Shown piece after piece: positions 1-6,427 of a stretch of DNA of 15,988 bases. The stretch comes from an uncultured Eubacteriales bacterium. Its GTDB lineage: Bacteria; Bacillota; Clostridia; Oscillospirales; Acutalibacteraceae. The stretch is from NCBI GenBank assembly GCA_934491515.1, contig CAKSTF010000023.1:1-15988 (forward strand). The letters run 5' to 3'. Under the pieces are notes generated by a model, which saw only the letters and a list, made by a program, of their open reading frames with translations, had not been told where the DNA came from and made no database searches. A program made the translations under genes and the position numbers. Positions within the stretch are counted from its first letter, which is position 1, and every line of letters starts with the position of its first letter.

Positions 1-698
1 AGATAGACAAAATTGCAAGAAAATCCGAGAACACCTCCATTACCCGTGACGTAAGCGGTGAGGGCGTTCAGCAGGCGCTTCTTAAAATTCTTGAGGGAAC
101 CGTTTCAAACGTACCTCCGCAGGGCGGCAGAAAACATCCCCAGCAGGAATTTATACAGATCGACACCACAAACATTCTCTTTATATGCGCAGGTGCGTTT
201 GACGGCATAGAGAAGGTTATTGAAAGAAGAATAGGCGGCGGCAGTCTTGGTTTCGGTGCAGACGTTAAGTCACAGAAAAGCATTGAAGCGCAAACGCTTG
301 CTATGACCGCTACACATCAGGACCTTGTAAAGTACGGTCTTATACCCGAACTGGTAGGACGTCTTCCCGTAATCACGGCTCTTTCTCCCATGGATAAACA
401 GACTCTTGTGCGAATTATGACAGAACCTAAAAACTCTGTTGTAAAGCAATATCAGGAACTCTTTGCCATGGACGGCATAACCTTGCAGTTTGAACCTGCC
501 GCGCTTGAAAAAATTGCAGACCTTACGATAGAACGTAAAACCGGTGCGCGCGGCCTTCGCTCGATAATCGAGGGCATTTTGCAGGATATTATGTTTGATT
601 CTCCCTCCGATCCGGATATTGATAAAATAATAATCACGGCGGCGGCGGTTTCAGGCAAAGCCCCTAAAATTATTAAGCACAAGGAACAAACGGCGTAA
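1..698 (+). CDS. clpX: ClpX, ATPase/unfoldase subunit of the ClpXP protease (C-terminal part)
   Basis: This is the 3' portion of ClpX, the AAA+ unfoldase that recognises substrates, unfolds them with ATP and feeds them into ClpP in the cytoplasm. The frame enters the window at base 3, just after the Walker B acidic pair, reading IDKIARKSEN, and runs 231 codons to TAA at 696-698. Family hallmarks are visible: GEGVQQALLKILEGT, PPQGGRKHPQQEF, the IDTTNILF sensor region, and GRLPV with the arginine finger. The end of the protein (EKTGARGLRSIIEGIL) is the small AAA lid domain with sensor 2. The N-terminal zinc-binding domain and Walker A lie outside the window. The C-terminus is of normal length and no frame damage is seen. 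A strong terminator follows 10 bases after the stop, so this is the last gene of its transcript. Identity is clear from family knowledge; only the start is missing. Confidence 0.97.
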   Translation, partial: IDKIARKSENTSITRDVSGEGVQQALLKILEGTVSNVPPQGGRKHPQQEFIQIDTTNILFICAGAFDGIEKVIERRIGGGSLGFGADVKSQKSIEAQTLAMTATHQDLVKYGLIPELVGRLPVITALSPMDKQTLVRIMTEPKNSVVKQYQELFAMDGITLQFEPAALEKIADLTIERKTGARGLRSIIEGILQDIMFDSPSDPDIDKIIITAAAVSGKAPKIIKHKEQTA

Positions 699-707
699 TA
701 CCTGATT

Positions 708-746
708 AAAAAACTCTCACGCAAACAGTTGCGTGAGAGTTTTTTG
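708..746 (+). terminator. Rho-independent terminator of clpX
   Basis: A perfect 17-base-pair stem (708-724 with 729-745) is built on ACTCTCACGCAA, with the loop ACAG, and ends in a run of T. The A-run before the stem pairs with the T-run, so it could also act on the opposite strand. It lies just after the clpX stop. Confidence 0.93.
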
Positions 747-787
747 TTGCCTTTTTAAAGAAAAACAAAAGCGTTAATGCCGTGACA

Positions 788-814
788 AACCGGCATAGCC
801 GATAAATGCCGGTT
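788..814. repeat. Inverted repeat in the clpX downstream region
   Basis: AACCGGCAT (788-796) and ATGCCGGTT (806-814) form a perfect 9-base-pair stem around a 9-base loop. No T-run follows, so it is not a typical terminator. It lies in the 321-base stretch between the clpX stop and the next credible start at 1020. That stretch otherwise holds the clpX terminator and the promoter at 953-981. I see no gene in 746-952. Confidence 0.5.
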
Positions 815-952
815 AATAGCAGAAACGCCCTTGCAAACACAACTGTACCACTAAATACGTAATCTGTCAATACTAATATATCAGAAAATACTAAAATGAC
901 GCGAAAAGCAAGGTTTTTTGAACAGATAGGGTTTTAAAACTGTTAAAAAGGT

Positions 953-981
953 TTGAAAACAGATAATGAAAATGGTATATT
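953..981 (+). promoter_or_regulatory. Predicted sigma-70-type promoter for the 55-codon ORF
   Basis: TTGAAA at 953-958 and TATATT at 976-981 are separated by exactly 17 bases. The predicted start of transcription is near 988, about 30 bases before the ATG at 1020. The TTG at 953 that could be read as a start codon is therefore better explained as part of the -35 box. Confidence 0.55.
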
Positions 982-1019
982 AAGTACAAGAAATACCAGT
1001 GAAAGAGAGGTAGTTAGTG

Positions 1020-1187
1020 ATGAAGCCGGGACTTCCGTTGACGGTTCAGGAATTTTTGGCGCACAAGCCGAAAAAGCGCCCTCCGGAGGAGCAGAAGAAA
1101 CGAATAGAAGAACGCAAAAAGAAACTCGAAAATCTTTCGTTCGAAGAGTTCAGAAAAGGGCTGCTGGAGGACGGAAGGTTCACCTGA
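1020..1187 (+). CDS. Small basic/acidic hypothetical protein, 55 aa
   Basis: I do not recognise this small frame. It begins with ATG at 1020, preceded by GAGAGG at 1005-1010 with a 9-base spacing, and a TTGAAA-17-TATATT promoter lies just upstream. The product starts MKPGLPLTVQEFLAHKPKK, continues with a charged Lys/Glu/Arg stretch (about residues 17-37) and ends with an amphipathic LENLSFEEFRKGLLEDGRFT. It has no signal peptide or membrane segment and looks cytoplasmic and helical. It overlaps a longer frame (953-1393). Over this stretch that frame reads as Ala/Gly/Arg-rich sequence without hydrophobic patterning, so I judge this frame to be the real one here. It could be a complete small protein of the accessory patch or the N-terminal stub of a broken larger gene. 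Decayed phage-type sequence follows directly downstream. No function is assigned. Confidence 0.45.
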   Translation: MKPGLPLTVQEFLAHKPKKRPPEEQKKRIEERKKKLENLSFEEFRKGLLEDGRFT

Positions 1188-1592
1188 GCGACAGCAATGA
1201 AGTTGCTTACGAAGAAAGCAGCGGCAAAAATGTAACGCATAACGAAAAAGCGGAAAGTATGAGAGCACAGGGTTACGACGTAACCTTGTGCTCCGGTGTT
1301 ATAGAGACAAATAACGGCGGGGTTACAGCCGTGCACCCGTATGCGGTTACCGACAGGAAAACAGGCAAGATATATATTTCCGATTTGTCTTAATGTGGGG
1401 CGCGCTAAAAATGACGGAGGTTACCACTTTTCCGATATTGAAAAATTAAAAAAGAAGTCACCCCGAACCGCTATGCAAAATGCAGGAAGCGATAGAAATG
1501 GGGCAACTCCTTCTGCTGATAGTATAAGCAGTAATTCCGGAAATGTCAAGGAAAAACACAAGTATTGCCGGAAGATTGCATTGAAAATATAG
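1188..1592 (+). pseudogene. Decayed C-terminal fragment of a phage/polyvalent-type modular protein
   Basis: Protein-like sequence runs across two frames. One frame up to 1393 contains MRAQGYDVTLCSGVIETNN (ATG 1259) and HPYAVTDRKTGKIYISDLS. A second frame, +1 shifted from about 1395, contains GGYHFSDIEKLKKKSPRTAM and the linker SISSNSGNVKEK before losing coherence and stopping at 1592. No intact start with a good ribosome binding site joins them. The linker is shared, also at DNA level, with the fragment at 9511-10177. Such Ser/Asn-rich 'NVKEK' linkers are, from memory, typical of C-terminal regions of phage head-associated or large polyvalent proteins carrying exchangeable toxin domains. I do not recognise the domain containing the HPYAVTD segment. 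Possible functional leftovers are the 44-codon ORF from 1259 or a longer read-through from 953, but frame disruption makes a working gene unlikely. Confidence 0.45.
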
Positions 1593-1614
1593 AAAAGCGT
1601 AAGTTTATATATGT

Positions 1615-2340
1615 TCAGATTTCAGGCTCAAAGCAGGGCATAAGTTCAAGTTTAAACTTGTTGGCAACGTGCTTTTTGTCAATGCTTTCCTTGATTTTTG
1701 GGTTATCAATTTCGCCGGTTCTTATGTATTTATCAAGCGTATCGTATGTAAAGCCTAAATTTTCCTCGTCCGTTTTTCCGCAAAGGCCGTCAATCGGAAC
1801 CTTGTGAACCAAAACATCGGGAAGTCCGAGGACCGTTCCTATCGCACGCACTTCTGTCACGGTCAGGTGGGCAAGGGGTGAAAAGTCGCCGGCGGCATCG
1901 CCGTAACGGGTAGAGTAACCTACATAATCCTCCGAAAGGTTGCAGGTATTGGCAACCCTGCCGTTATGACTTTGAGCAACGGCATAAAGCGTCGTCATTC
2001 TTATGCGGGGCGGCATATTAGTAACACTTTGTGCAGAAAGGGGGAAAGGCATTGCGGACTTAAGCCCCTCTACTGCCTCCTTTATATTAACGGTATAGTT
2101 TTTTATCTTCAGGTGGTTAACAAGCAGCTGCGCCATATCTATATCATGCTGAACACCGCAGGGCATAAGCACGCCGATAACGCGGTCGGAGCCGAGAGCC
2201 TCAACACAAAGGGCGGCGGTTACCGAACTGTCCTTGCCGCCGGAAATACCTACTACGGCGTTGCATCCATCGCCGTTTTTACGGAAGAAGTCCCTTATCC
2301 ACTCAACACATTCATTCTTGGTTTTTAAAGCGTCAAACAT
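1615..2340 (-). CDS. nadE: NH3-dependent NAD+ synthetase
   Basis: The enzyme amidates nicotinic acid adenine dinucleotide to NAD+ using ATP and ammonia, the last step of NAD synthesis and salvage in the cytoplasm. The 241-residue protein has the adenine-nucleotide PP-loop SGGKDSS at residues 33-39. It also has the NLSEDYVGYSTRYGD segment that contacts the substrate, and a TDEENLGFTYDTLD region near the C-terminus. No glutaminase (nitrilase-like) domain is present, so it should use free ammonia or a partner. I chose the ATG at 2338-2340 because AAGGA lies 8 bases upstream; a GTG at 2361 would extend the protein by 7 residues but overlaps that site. It is divergent from pckG, and the two promoters share a short intergenic region. 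No clear terminator is seen downstream, where the gene runs toward the decayed fragment. Confidence 0.95.
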   Translation of the reverse strand: MFDALKTKNECVEWIRDFFRKNGDGCNAVVGISGGKDSSVTAALCVEALGSDRVIGVLMPCGVQHDIDMAQLLVNHLKIKNYTVNIKEAVEGLKSAMPFPLSAQSVTNMPPRIRMTTLYAVAQSHNGRVANTCNLSEDYVGYSTRYGDAAGDFSPLAHLTVTEVRAIGTVLGLPDVLVHKVPIDGLCGKTDEENLGFTYDTLDKYIRTGEIDNPKIKESIDKKHVANKFKLELMPCFEPEI

Positions 2341-2370
2341 ATTAAAGATCCTTTCTCTCACTTTAAATTT

Positions 2371-2399
2371 ATTCTATACCCGATATATCTTTTTGTCAA
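2371..2399 (-). promoter_or_regulatory. nadE promoter
   Basis: On the minus strand TTGACA (2394-2399) and TAGAAT (2371-2376) are separated by 17 bases. The -10 box lies about 31 bases upstream of the nadE ATG. Confidence 0.8.
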
Positions 2400-2434
2400 T
2401 CGTTAAGAAATTGTTAATTTTTATACAATATGTC

Positions 2435-2463
2435 TTGATTTTTATTTTTGCATGGTCTATAAT
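2435..2463 (+). promoter_or_regulatory. pckG promoter
   Basis: TTGATT (2435-2440) and TATAAT (2458-2463) have a 17-base spacer. It is followed by an untranslated leader of roughly 40 bases and AAGGAG at 2495-2500 before the pckG ATG. I see no riboswitch-sized leader. Confidence 0.8.
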
Positions 2464-2508
2464 ATATAAGGCAAAAGTTTTATTGCTTTACATGAAGGAG
2501 TGGTAATA

Positions 2509-4302
2509 ATGATTCACACTGATAACAAAACCGTTCTTAAATGGCTTGACGAGATGAAAGAACTCTTGAATCCCGATAAAGTTGTTTGGATAGACGGCAG
2601 CGAGGAACAGCTCGACGCTCTTCGTAAAGAGGCGTGCGAGACCGGAGAAATGACCAAACTTAATGAGGAAAAACTTCCCGGTTGCTACCTCCACAGAACA
2701 AAACCGAACGACGTTGCCCGTGTTGAGGACCGTACGTTTATTTGTTCAAGAGAAAAGGAAAATGCTGGTCCCACCAATAACTGGTGCGAGCCTTCTGAAA
2801 TGTATAAAAAACTTTATAACATTGCACGCGGCTCTTACAAGGGCAGGACCATGTACATCATTCCTTATTCTATGGGTCCTATCGGATCACATATTGCAAA
2901 AATCGGTATTGAAGTAACCGATTCTATCTATGTTGTTCTTAATATGTGCATTATGACGCGCGTATCACCGAAAGTGCTTGAAGTTCTCGGTGACAGCAAC
3001 GACTGGGTGCGCGGTCTGCACGCTAAGTGCGATGTTGACCCCAAAAACAGATACATCTGCCATTTCCCCGAGGATAATACGATTATTTCCGTTAACTCCG
3101 CTTACGGCGGTAACGTACTTCTCGGCAAAAAGTGTTTTGCCCTTCGTATTGCTTCTTACCAGGGTTGGAAAGAGGGCTGGATGGCTGAGCATATGCTGAT
3201 TTTAGGTTTACAGAATCCTAAGGGCGAGATTCACTACATCGCCGCTGCTTTCCCGTCGGCTTGCGGCAAGACCAATCTTGCAATGCTTATTCCGCCTAAA
3301 TATCTGCGCGAAAAAGGATATAAAGTTTGGACCGTGGGTGACGATATATCCTGGATGAAGATCGGCGAGGACGGCAGACTTTATGCCATCAACCCCGAAA
3401 ACGGCTTCTTCGGTGTTGCGCCCGGCACAAATGAACATTCAAACTTCAATGCGCTTGAAAGCACCAAGAAAAACACCATATTCACAAACGTTGCTCTTAA
3501 TCTTGACGATAATACCGTTTGGTGGGAAGGTCTTAACGACGATCCGCCCCACAACGCACTTAACTGGCGCGGCGAAAAATGGGATTACAAGAAGTATGAC
3601 AAGGCTGACAAAGTCGGCACGTCCGCTGCTCATCCAAACTCCCGTTTTACGGCTCCTGCAAAGAACTGCCCCTGCATTTCCGATGAATTCGATAAAGGTA
3701 CCGGCGTTCCGATTTCCGCTATCATATTCGGCGGCAGACGTGCAAAGTGCGCTCCGCTTGTATATCAGTCCAAATCGTGGGAAAACGGTGTGTTCATTGG
3801 CTCGGCAATGGCTTCTGAAACAACTGCGGCTGCTGCCGGTGCGGTTGGCGTAGTTCGCCGCGACCCGATGGCTATGCTTCCGTTCTGCGGATACAATATG
3901 GGCGATTATTTTGCACATTGGCTGCAGATGGGTGAGAAACTCGGTGATAAGGCACCGAAGATATTCAATGTTAACTGGTTCCGTACCGATGACGAGGGCA
4001 ACTTTGTATGGCCCGGATTCGGCGACAACATGCGTGTTCTTAACTGGATTGTTGACCGTTGCGAAGGCAAGGCTGACGCTGTTGAAACCGCTATCGGTTA
4101 TCTGCCCAAGCCTGAGGATATAGACCTTACCGATCTTGACATAAGTGAGGATGTTATTAAATCTATCCTTACTGTTGACAAGGAAGTTTGGGAAAAAGAG
4201 GCAGCCGAAATTGAAGAACATTACAAAAAGTTCGGTGACAAACTGCCTGAAGAGTTGAGACATCAGCTGAATATCCTTAAAGAAAATCTTGCAAAGATGT
4301 AA
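2509..4302 (+). CDS. pckG: Phosphoenolpyruvate carboxykinase (GTP-type)
   Basis: PEP carboxykinase interconverts oxaloacetate + GTP and PEP + GDP + CO2. In gut anaerobes it often runs in the carboxylating direction to make oxaloacetate; that direction is inference here. The 597-residue protein has the length and motifs of the GTP-dependent family, not the shorter ATP family. Visible motifs are RTKPNDVARVEDRTFICS near the N-terminus, the substrate region GPTNNWCEP, and the phosphate-binding loop with reactive cysteine FPSACGKTN at residues 248-256. IIFGGRRA and MASETTAAAAGAVG follow, and the nucleotide-site GYNMGDYFAHWL region comes later. The start is ATG 2509, with AAGGAG 8 bases upstream; a GTG at 2500 overlaps that Shine-Dalgarno site and is rejected. 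It is transcribed alone, between its own promoter and a terminator at 4314-4343. A long open frame on the opposite strand (3439-4311) is a shadow. Confidence 0.97.
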   Translation: MIHTDNKTVLKWLDEMKELLNPDKVVWIDGSEEQLDALRKEACETGEMTKLNEEKLPGCYLHRTKPNDVARVEDRTFICSREKENAGPTNNWCEPSEMYKKLYNIARGSYKGRTMYIIPYSMGPIGSHIAKIGIEVTDSIYVVLNMCIMTRVSPKVLEVLGDSNDWVRGLHAKCDVDPKNRYICHFPEDNTIISVNSAYGGNVLLGKKCFALRIASYQGWKEGWMAEHMLILGLQNPKGEIHYIAAAFPSACGKTNLAMLIPPKYLREKGYKVWTVGDDISWMKIGEDGRLYAINPENGFFGVAPGTNEHSNFNALESTKKNTIFTNVALNLDDNTVWWEGLNDDPPHNALNWRGEKWDYKKYDKADKVGTSAAHPNSRFTAPAKNCPCISDEFDKGTGVPISAIIFGGRRAKCAPLVYQSKSWENGVFIGSAMASETTAAAAGAVGVVRRDPMAMLPFCGYNMGDYFAHWLQMGEKLGDKAPKIFNVNWFRTDDEGNFVWPGFGDNMRVLNWIVDRCEGKADAVETAIGYLPKPEDIDLTDLDISEDVIKSILTVDKEVWEKEAAEIEEHYKKFGDKLPEELRHQLNILKENLAKM

Positions 4303-4313
4303 AAATTGCATTG

Positions 4314-4343
4314 CGGGAGTCGGAAAACCGGCTCCCGTTTTTT
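4314..4343 (+). terminator. Rho-independent terminator of pckG
   Basis: CGGGAGTCGG (4314-4323) pairs with CCGGCTCCCG (4328-4337) with one G-U pair. The loop is AAAA, followed by six T residues. It lies 11 bases after the pckG stop. Confidence 0.93.
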
Positions 4344-4382
4344 ATTGTTTTTGTATTTGCCCGGCGCCAAACTTTCTTTTTA

Positions 4383-4412
4383 TTGACTGCTGCTTCCGGG
4401 GCGTGGTATAAT
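4383..4412 (+). promoter_or_regulatory. Promoter of the LysR-family gene
   Basis: TTGACT (4383-4388) and TATAAT (4407-4412) have an 18-base spacer. The -10 box is about 30 bases before the chosen ATG at 4443, giving a very short leader. Confidence 0.75.
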
Positions 4413-4442
4413 CGTATAAAATCGTTTCGGGCGGTGAACTTT

Positions 4443-5369
4443 ATGACTCTGTTACAACTCAATTATGTTATAACGATATGCGATTGCGGCAGCCTTAACA
4501 AGGCGGCGCAAATGCTTTATGTTTCTCAGCCGTCGCTTACGGGCGCGCTTAAAGAACTTGAAAAAGAAATAGGTATTACAATATTTAACCGCACGCCGCG
4601 CGGCGTTACGCTTACTGCGGACGGCGCGGAGTTTATGCAGTACGCCCGACAGGTGTATCTCCAGTATGAGGATTTGCTTGAAAAATTCGGACCTGCCGGC
4701 AAACCAAAGGGCAAATTCGGCGTTTCGTCGCAGCACTATTCTTTTGCAGTAAAGGCGTTTGTTGAGACGGTTAAAAAGTTCGACGCCACAAAATACGAAT
4801 TTGCAATAAGGGAAACGAAAACCAAAGAGGTTATAGATGATGTTGCGGTTTTCAGAAGCGAAATCGGTATTCTTTATATGAGTGATTTTAACCGTACGGC
4901 TATAAAGAAACTTCTGACTTCCGCAGGACTTGACTTTCATCCTTTAATAAAATGCAAACCGTATGTATATATTTGGAAAGGCCATCCGCTTGCCAAAAAC
5001 AAAAGTATCACTTTTGAGCAGTTGCTGGATTATCCTTGCCTTTCATTTGAACAAGGCGAAAGCGGTTCTTTTTATCTTGCCGAGGAGTTGCTTTCGACCG
5101 CGGATTATAAACAGGTAATAAAGGCGAACGACAGGGCGACGATGCTTAATCTGATGGTAGGTCTTAACGGTTATACGCTTTGTTCCGGCATTATATGCGA
5201 GGAACTTAACGGTGACGATTACATTGCCGTGCCGTTTGACGATCCGAAACTTTCCGAGGATATGACGATGGAAATAGGATATATAAACAAAAAAAATATG
5301 CTGCTTTCCAAAATGGGGAGGATGTATATTGAAGAGATCCAGAAATACCTTCTTTCAAACGCAAAATAA
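4443..5369 (+). CDS. LysR-family transcriptional regulator
   Basis: This is a 308-residue LysR-type regulator, the usual family length. The N-terminal winged helix-turn-helix is clear: residues about 17-45 read SLNKAAQMLYVSQPSLTGAL followed by KELEKEIGITIF, and then NRTPRGVTLTADG. The rest, from about residue 90, is the two-lobed effector-binding domain. I chose ATG 4443 because the frame upstream runs into the pckG terminator and the promoter at 4383-4412. The Shine-Dalgarno site is weak (GGTGA). The gene is co-directional with and directly upstream of a methionine-type ABC importer, and a LysR-type palindrome lies 5392-5408 in front of metQ. It is therefore probably a local regulator of methionine uptake, comparable to MetR/MtaR-type regulators. 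That role is inference; the effector is not evident from the sequence. Confidence 0.93.
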   Translation: MTLLQLNYVITICDCGSLNKAAQMLYVSQPSLTGALKELEKEIGITIFNRTPRGVTLTADGAEFMQYARQVYLQYEDLLEKFGPAGKPKGKFGVSSQHYSFAVKAFVETVKKFDATKYEFAIRETKTKEVIDDVAVFRSEIGILYMSDFNRTAIKKLLTSAGLDFHPLIKCKPYVYIWKGHPLAKNKSITFEQLLDYPCLSFEQGESGSFYLAEELLSTADYKQVIKANDRATMLNLMVGLNGYTLCSGIICEELNGDDYIAVPFDDPKLSEDMTMEIGYINKKNMLLSKMGRMYIEEIQKYLLSNAK

Positions 5370-5385
5370 TGTTTAATTGCATCGG

Positions 5386-5414
5386 TCGGGCTATAGGCCA
5401 ATCCTATAACCCGA
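5386..5414 (+). promoter_or_regulatory. LysR-type operator candidate; also a hairpin after the lysR gene
   Basis: TATAGGCCAATCCTATA (5392-5408) is a palindrome with the T-N11-A core (T5394, A5406) expected of LysR-type sites. It is centred about 66 bases before the predicted metQ transcription start near 5466, the classical activator position. The outer arms extend the dyad: 5387-5397 pairs with 5403-5413, one G-U. The hairpin is followed by ATATATTTTTAT, so it may also act as a weak terminator for the LysR gene. The DNA alone does not decide between the two roles, and both may apply. Confidence 0.55.
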
Positions 5415-5430
5415 TATATTTTTATCGTAT

Positions 5431-5459
5431 TTGACTTACAAAACAGTGTGCCGTATAAT
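5431..5459 (+). promoter_or_regulatory. metQ promoter
   Basis: TTGACT (5431-5436) and TATAAT (5454-5459) have a 17-base spacer. The leader to ATG 5491 is only about 25 bases, too short for a SAM riboswitch or T-box, so transcription-factor control is more likely. Confidence 0.85.
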
Positions 5460-5490
5460 GTGTGCATACCAATTAAAGGAGCAAACAATT

Positions 5491-6345
5491 ATGAAAAAAA
5501 TTCTTTCTCTTGTACTTACAATTGTGCTTACATTAACGCTTGCATCGATTCTTGGCGCTTGCGGTTCTGACAGTAACACGATTACAATCGCAGTACCTAA
5601 CGACACGACAAACGAAGCCCGCGCGCTTTTGCTTTTGCAGGATAAGGGCTACATTAAACTTAAAGACGGCGCCGGCATTACGGCTACGATAAGGGATATC
5701 GTGGAAAATCCCCACAACATTAAGTTTAACGAAGTTGAAGCAGCCCAGCTGCCTAACGTTCTTAAAGACGTTGACTATGCGGTAATCAATTCAAATTACG
5801 CGCTTTCCGCAAACATCAACCCTTCAAAGGACGCACTTATTCAGGAAGGCTCCGCTTCGGCTTACAGCAACATTCTTGCAGTAAAACAGGGTAATGAAAA
5901 TACCGATAAGATAAAAGCGCTTGTTGCCGCGCTTGAAAGCGAAAAGGTTAAAAAGTATATTAACGATAATTACAGCGGCGCTGTTGTAAGCGTTGTGGAT
6001 AATCCTACCGACGGTTATGATAAAACCGTAAATTATGACGCCCTTAAGGGTCAGACCATTACCGTTGCGGCTTCTCCTTCGCCTCATGCCGAAATACTTG
6101 AAGTTGCCAAAGAGATACTTGCCGCAAAGGGCGTTACGCTTGATATAAAAGAATACACGGATTACGTTCAGCCCAATAATGTTGTAGACAGCGGTGAGGT
6201 TGACGCAAACTACTTCCAGCATCTTCCTTATCTTGAGGATTTCAACAAGGAAAACGGTACTAAGGTTGTTTCGGTAGCCGCTATCCACGTAGAGCCTATG
6301 GGTCTTTACGGCGGCAAGCAGAGCAATCTTGACGCACTTAAGTAA
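5491..6345 (+). CDS. metQ: Methionine-type substrate-binding lipoprotein (MetQ/NlpA family), circularly permuted
   Basis: This is the extracytoplasmic solute-binding component of the adjacent MetNI importer. It has 284 residues, the normal family length. It starts with MKKILSLVLTIV and a lipobox LGAC (residues 21-24), so Cys24 should be lipidated and anchor the protein outside the membrane. All family blocks are present but in the wrong order. Residues 30-168 correspond to the usual second half: PNDTTNEARAL 36-46, AAQLP 84-88, VINSNYA 98-104, then SGAVVSVV. After a linker (about 169-188), residues 189-284 correspond to the usual first half: ASPSPHAEI 194-202, NYFQHLPYL 240-248, HVEPMGLY 266-273. 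In ordinary MetQ the order is PHAEI, FQH, EPMG, PND-TNEARAL, AAQLP, VIN-NYA, GGAV. The start ATG 5491 follows AAAGGAG. Methionine specificity is inferred from family and neighbours. No frame damage is visible, so the gene appears functional. Confidence 0.92.
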   Translation: MKKILSLVLTIVLTLTLASILGACGSDSNTITIAVPNDTTNEARALLLLQDKGYIKLKDGAGITATIRDIVENPHNIKFNEVEAAQLPNVLKDVDYAVINSNYALSANINPSKDALIQEGSASAYSNILAVKQGNENTDKIKALVAALESEKVKKYINDNYSGAVVSVVDNPTDGYDKTVNYDALKGQTITVAASPSPHAEILEVAKEILAAKGVTLDIKEYTDYVQPNNVVDSGEVDANYFQHLPYLEDFNKENGTKVVSVAAIHVEPMGLYGGKQSNLDALK

Positions 6346-6362
6346 TTGAAGCAAAGATAACG

Positions 6363-6394
6363 GCACATCGGATCCGGCGGTCCGATGTGCTTTT
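6363..6394 (+). terminator. Hairpin with short T-run between metQ and metN (attenuating terminator)
   Basis: GCACATCGGA (6363-6372) pairs perfectly with TCCGATGTGC (6381-6390) around an 8-base loop, followed by TTTTG. The short T-run suggests partial termination. That would lower metNI mRNA relative to the binding protein, a common arrangement in importer operons. No separate strong promoter for metN is evident. Confidence 0.7.
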
Positions 6395-6427
6395 GTGACC
6401 GAATATATTTTTATAGGAGAAAATCGG

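Noticed and set aside
953..1393. Single 146-codon gene starting at TTG 953
   Set aside because: The TTG is part of a good -35 box, no ribosome site precedes it, and over 1020-1187 another frame looks more protein-like and has its own Shine-Dalgarno site. Only the part after about 1188 in this frame looks genuine.
2341..2508. Regulatory RNA between nadE and pckG
   Set aside because: Two divergent promoters and two ribosome sites account for most of the space, and no stable structure beyond short A/T pairing is visible.
3439..4311. 290-codon open frame on the minus strand opposite pckG
   Set aside because: It lies entirely across a well-conserved PEP carboxykinase gene, has no recognisable motif, and arises from the codon bias of the plus-strand gene.
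4311..4442. N-terminal extension of the LysR-family protein
   Set aside because: The extension would start within the pckG terminator and span the TTGACT/TATAAT promoter; the family N-terminus fits ATG 4443.
5370..5490. SAM riboswitch or T-box in front of metQ
   Set aside because: The predicted transcript leader is only about 25 bases and the upstream dyad lies before the promoter; none of the conserved riboswitch helices is present.
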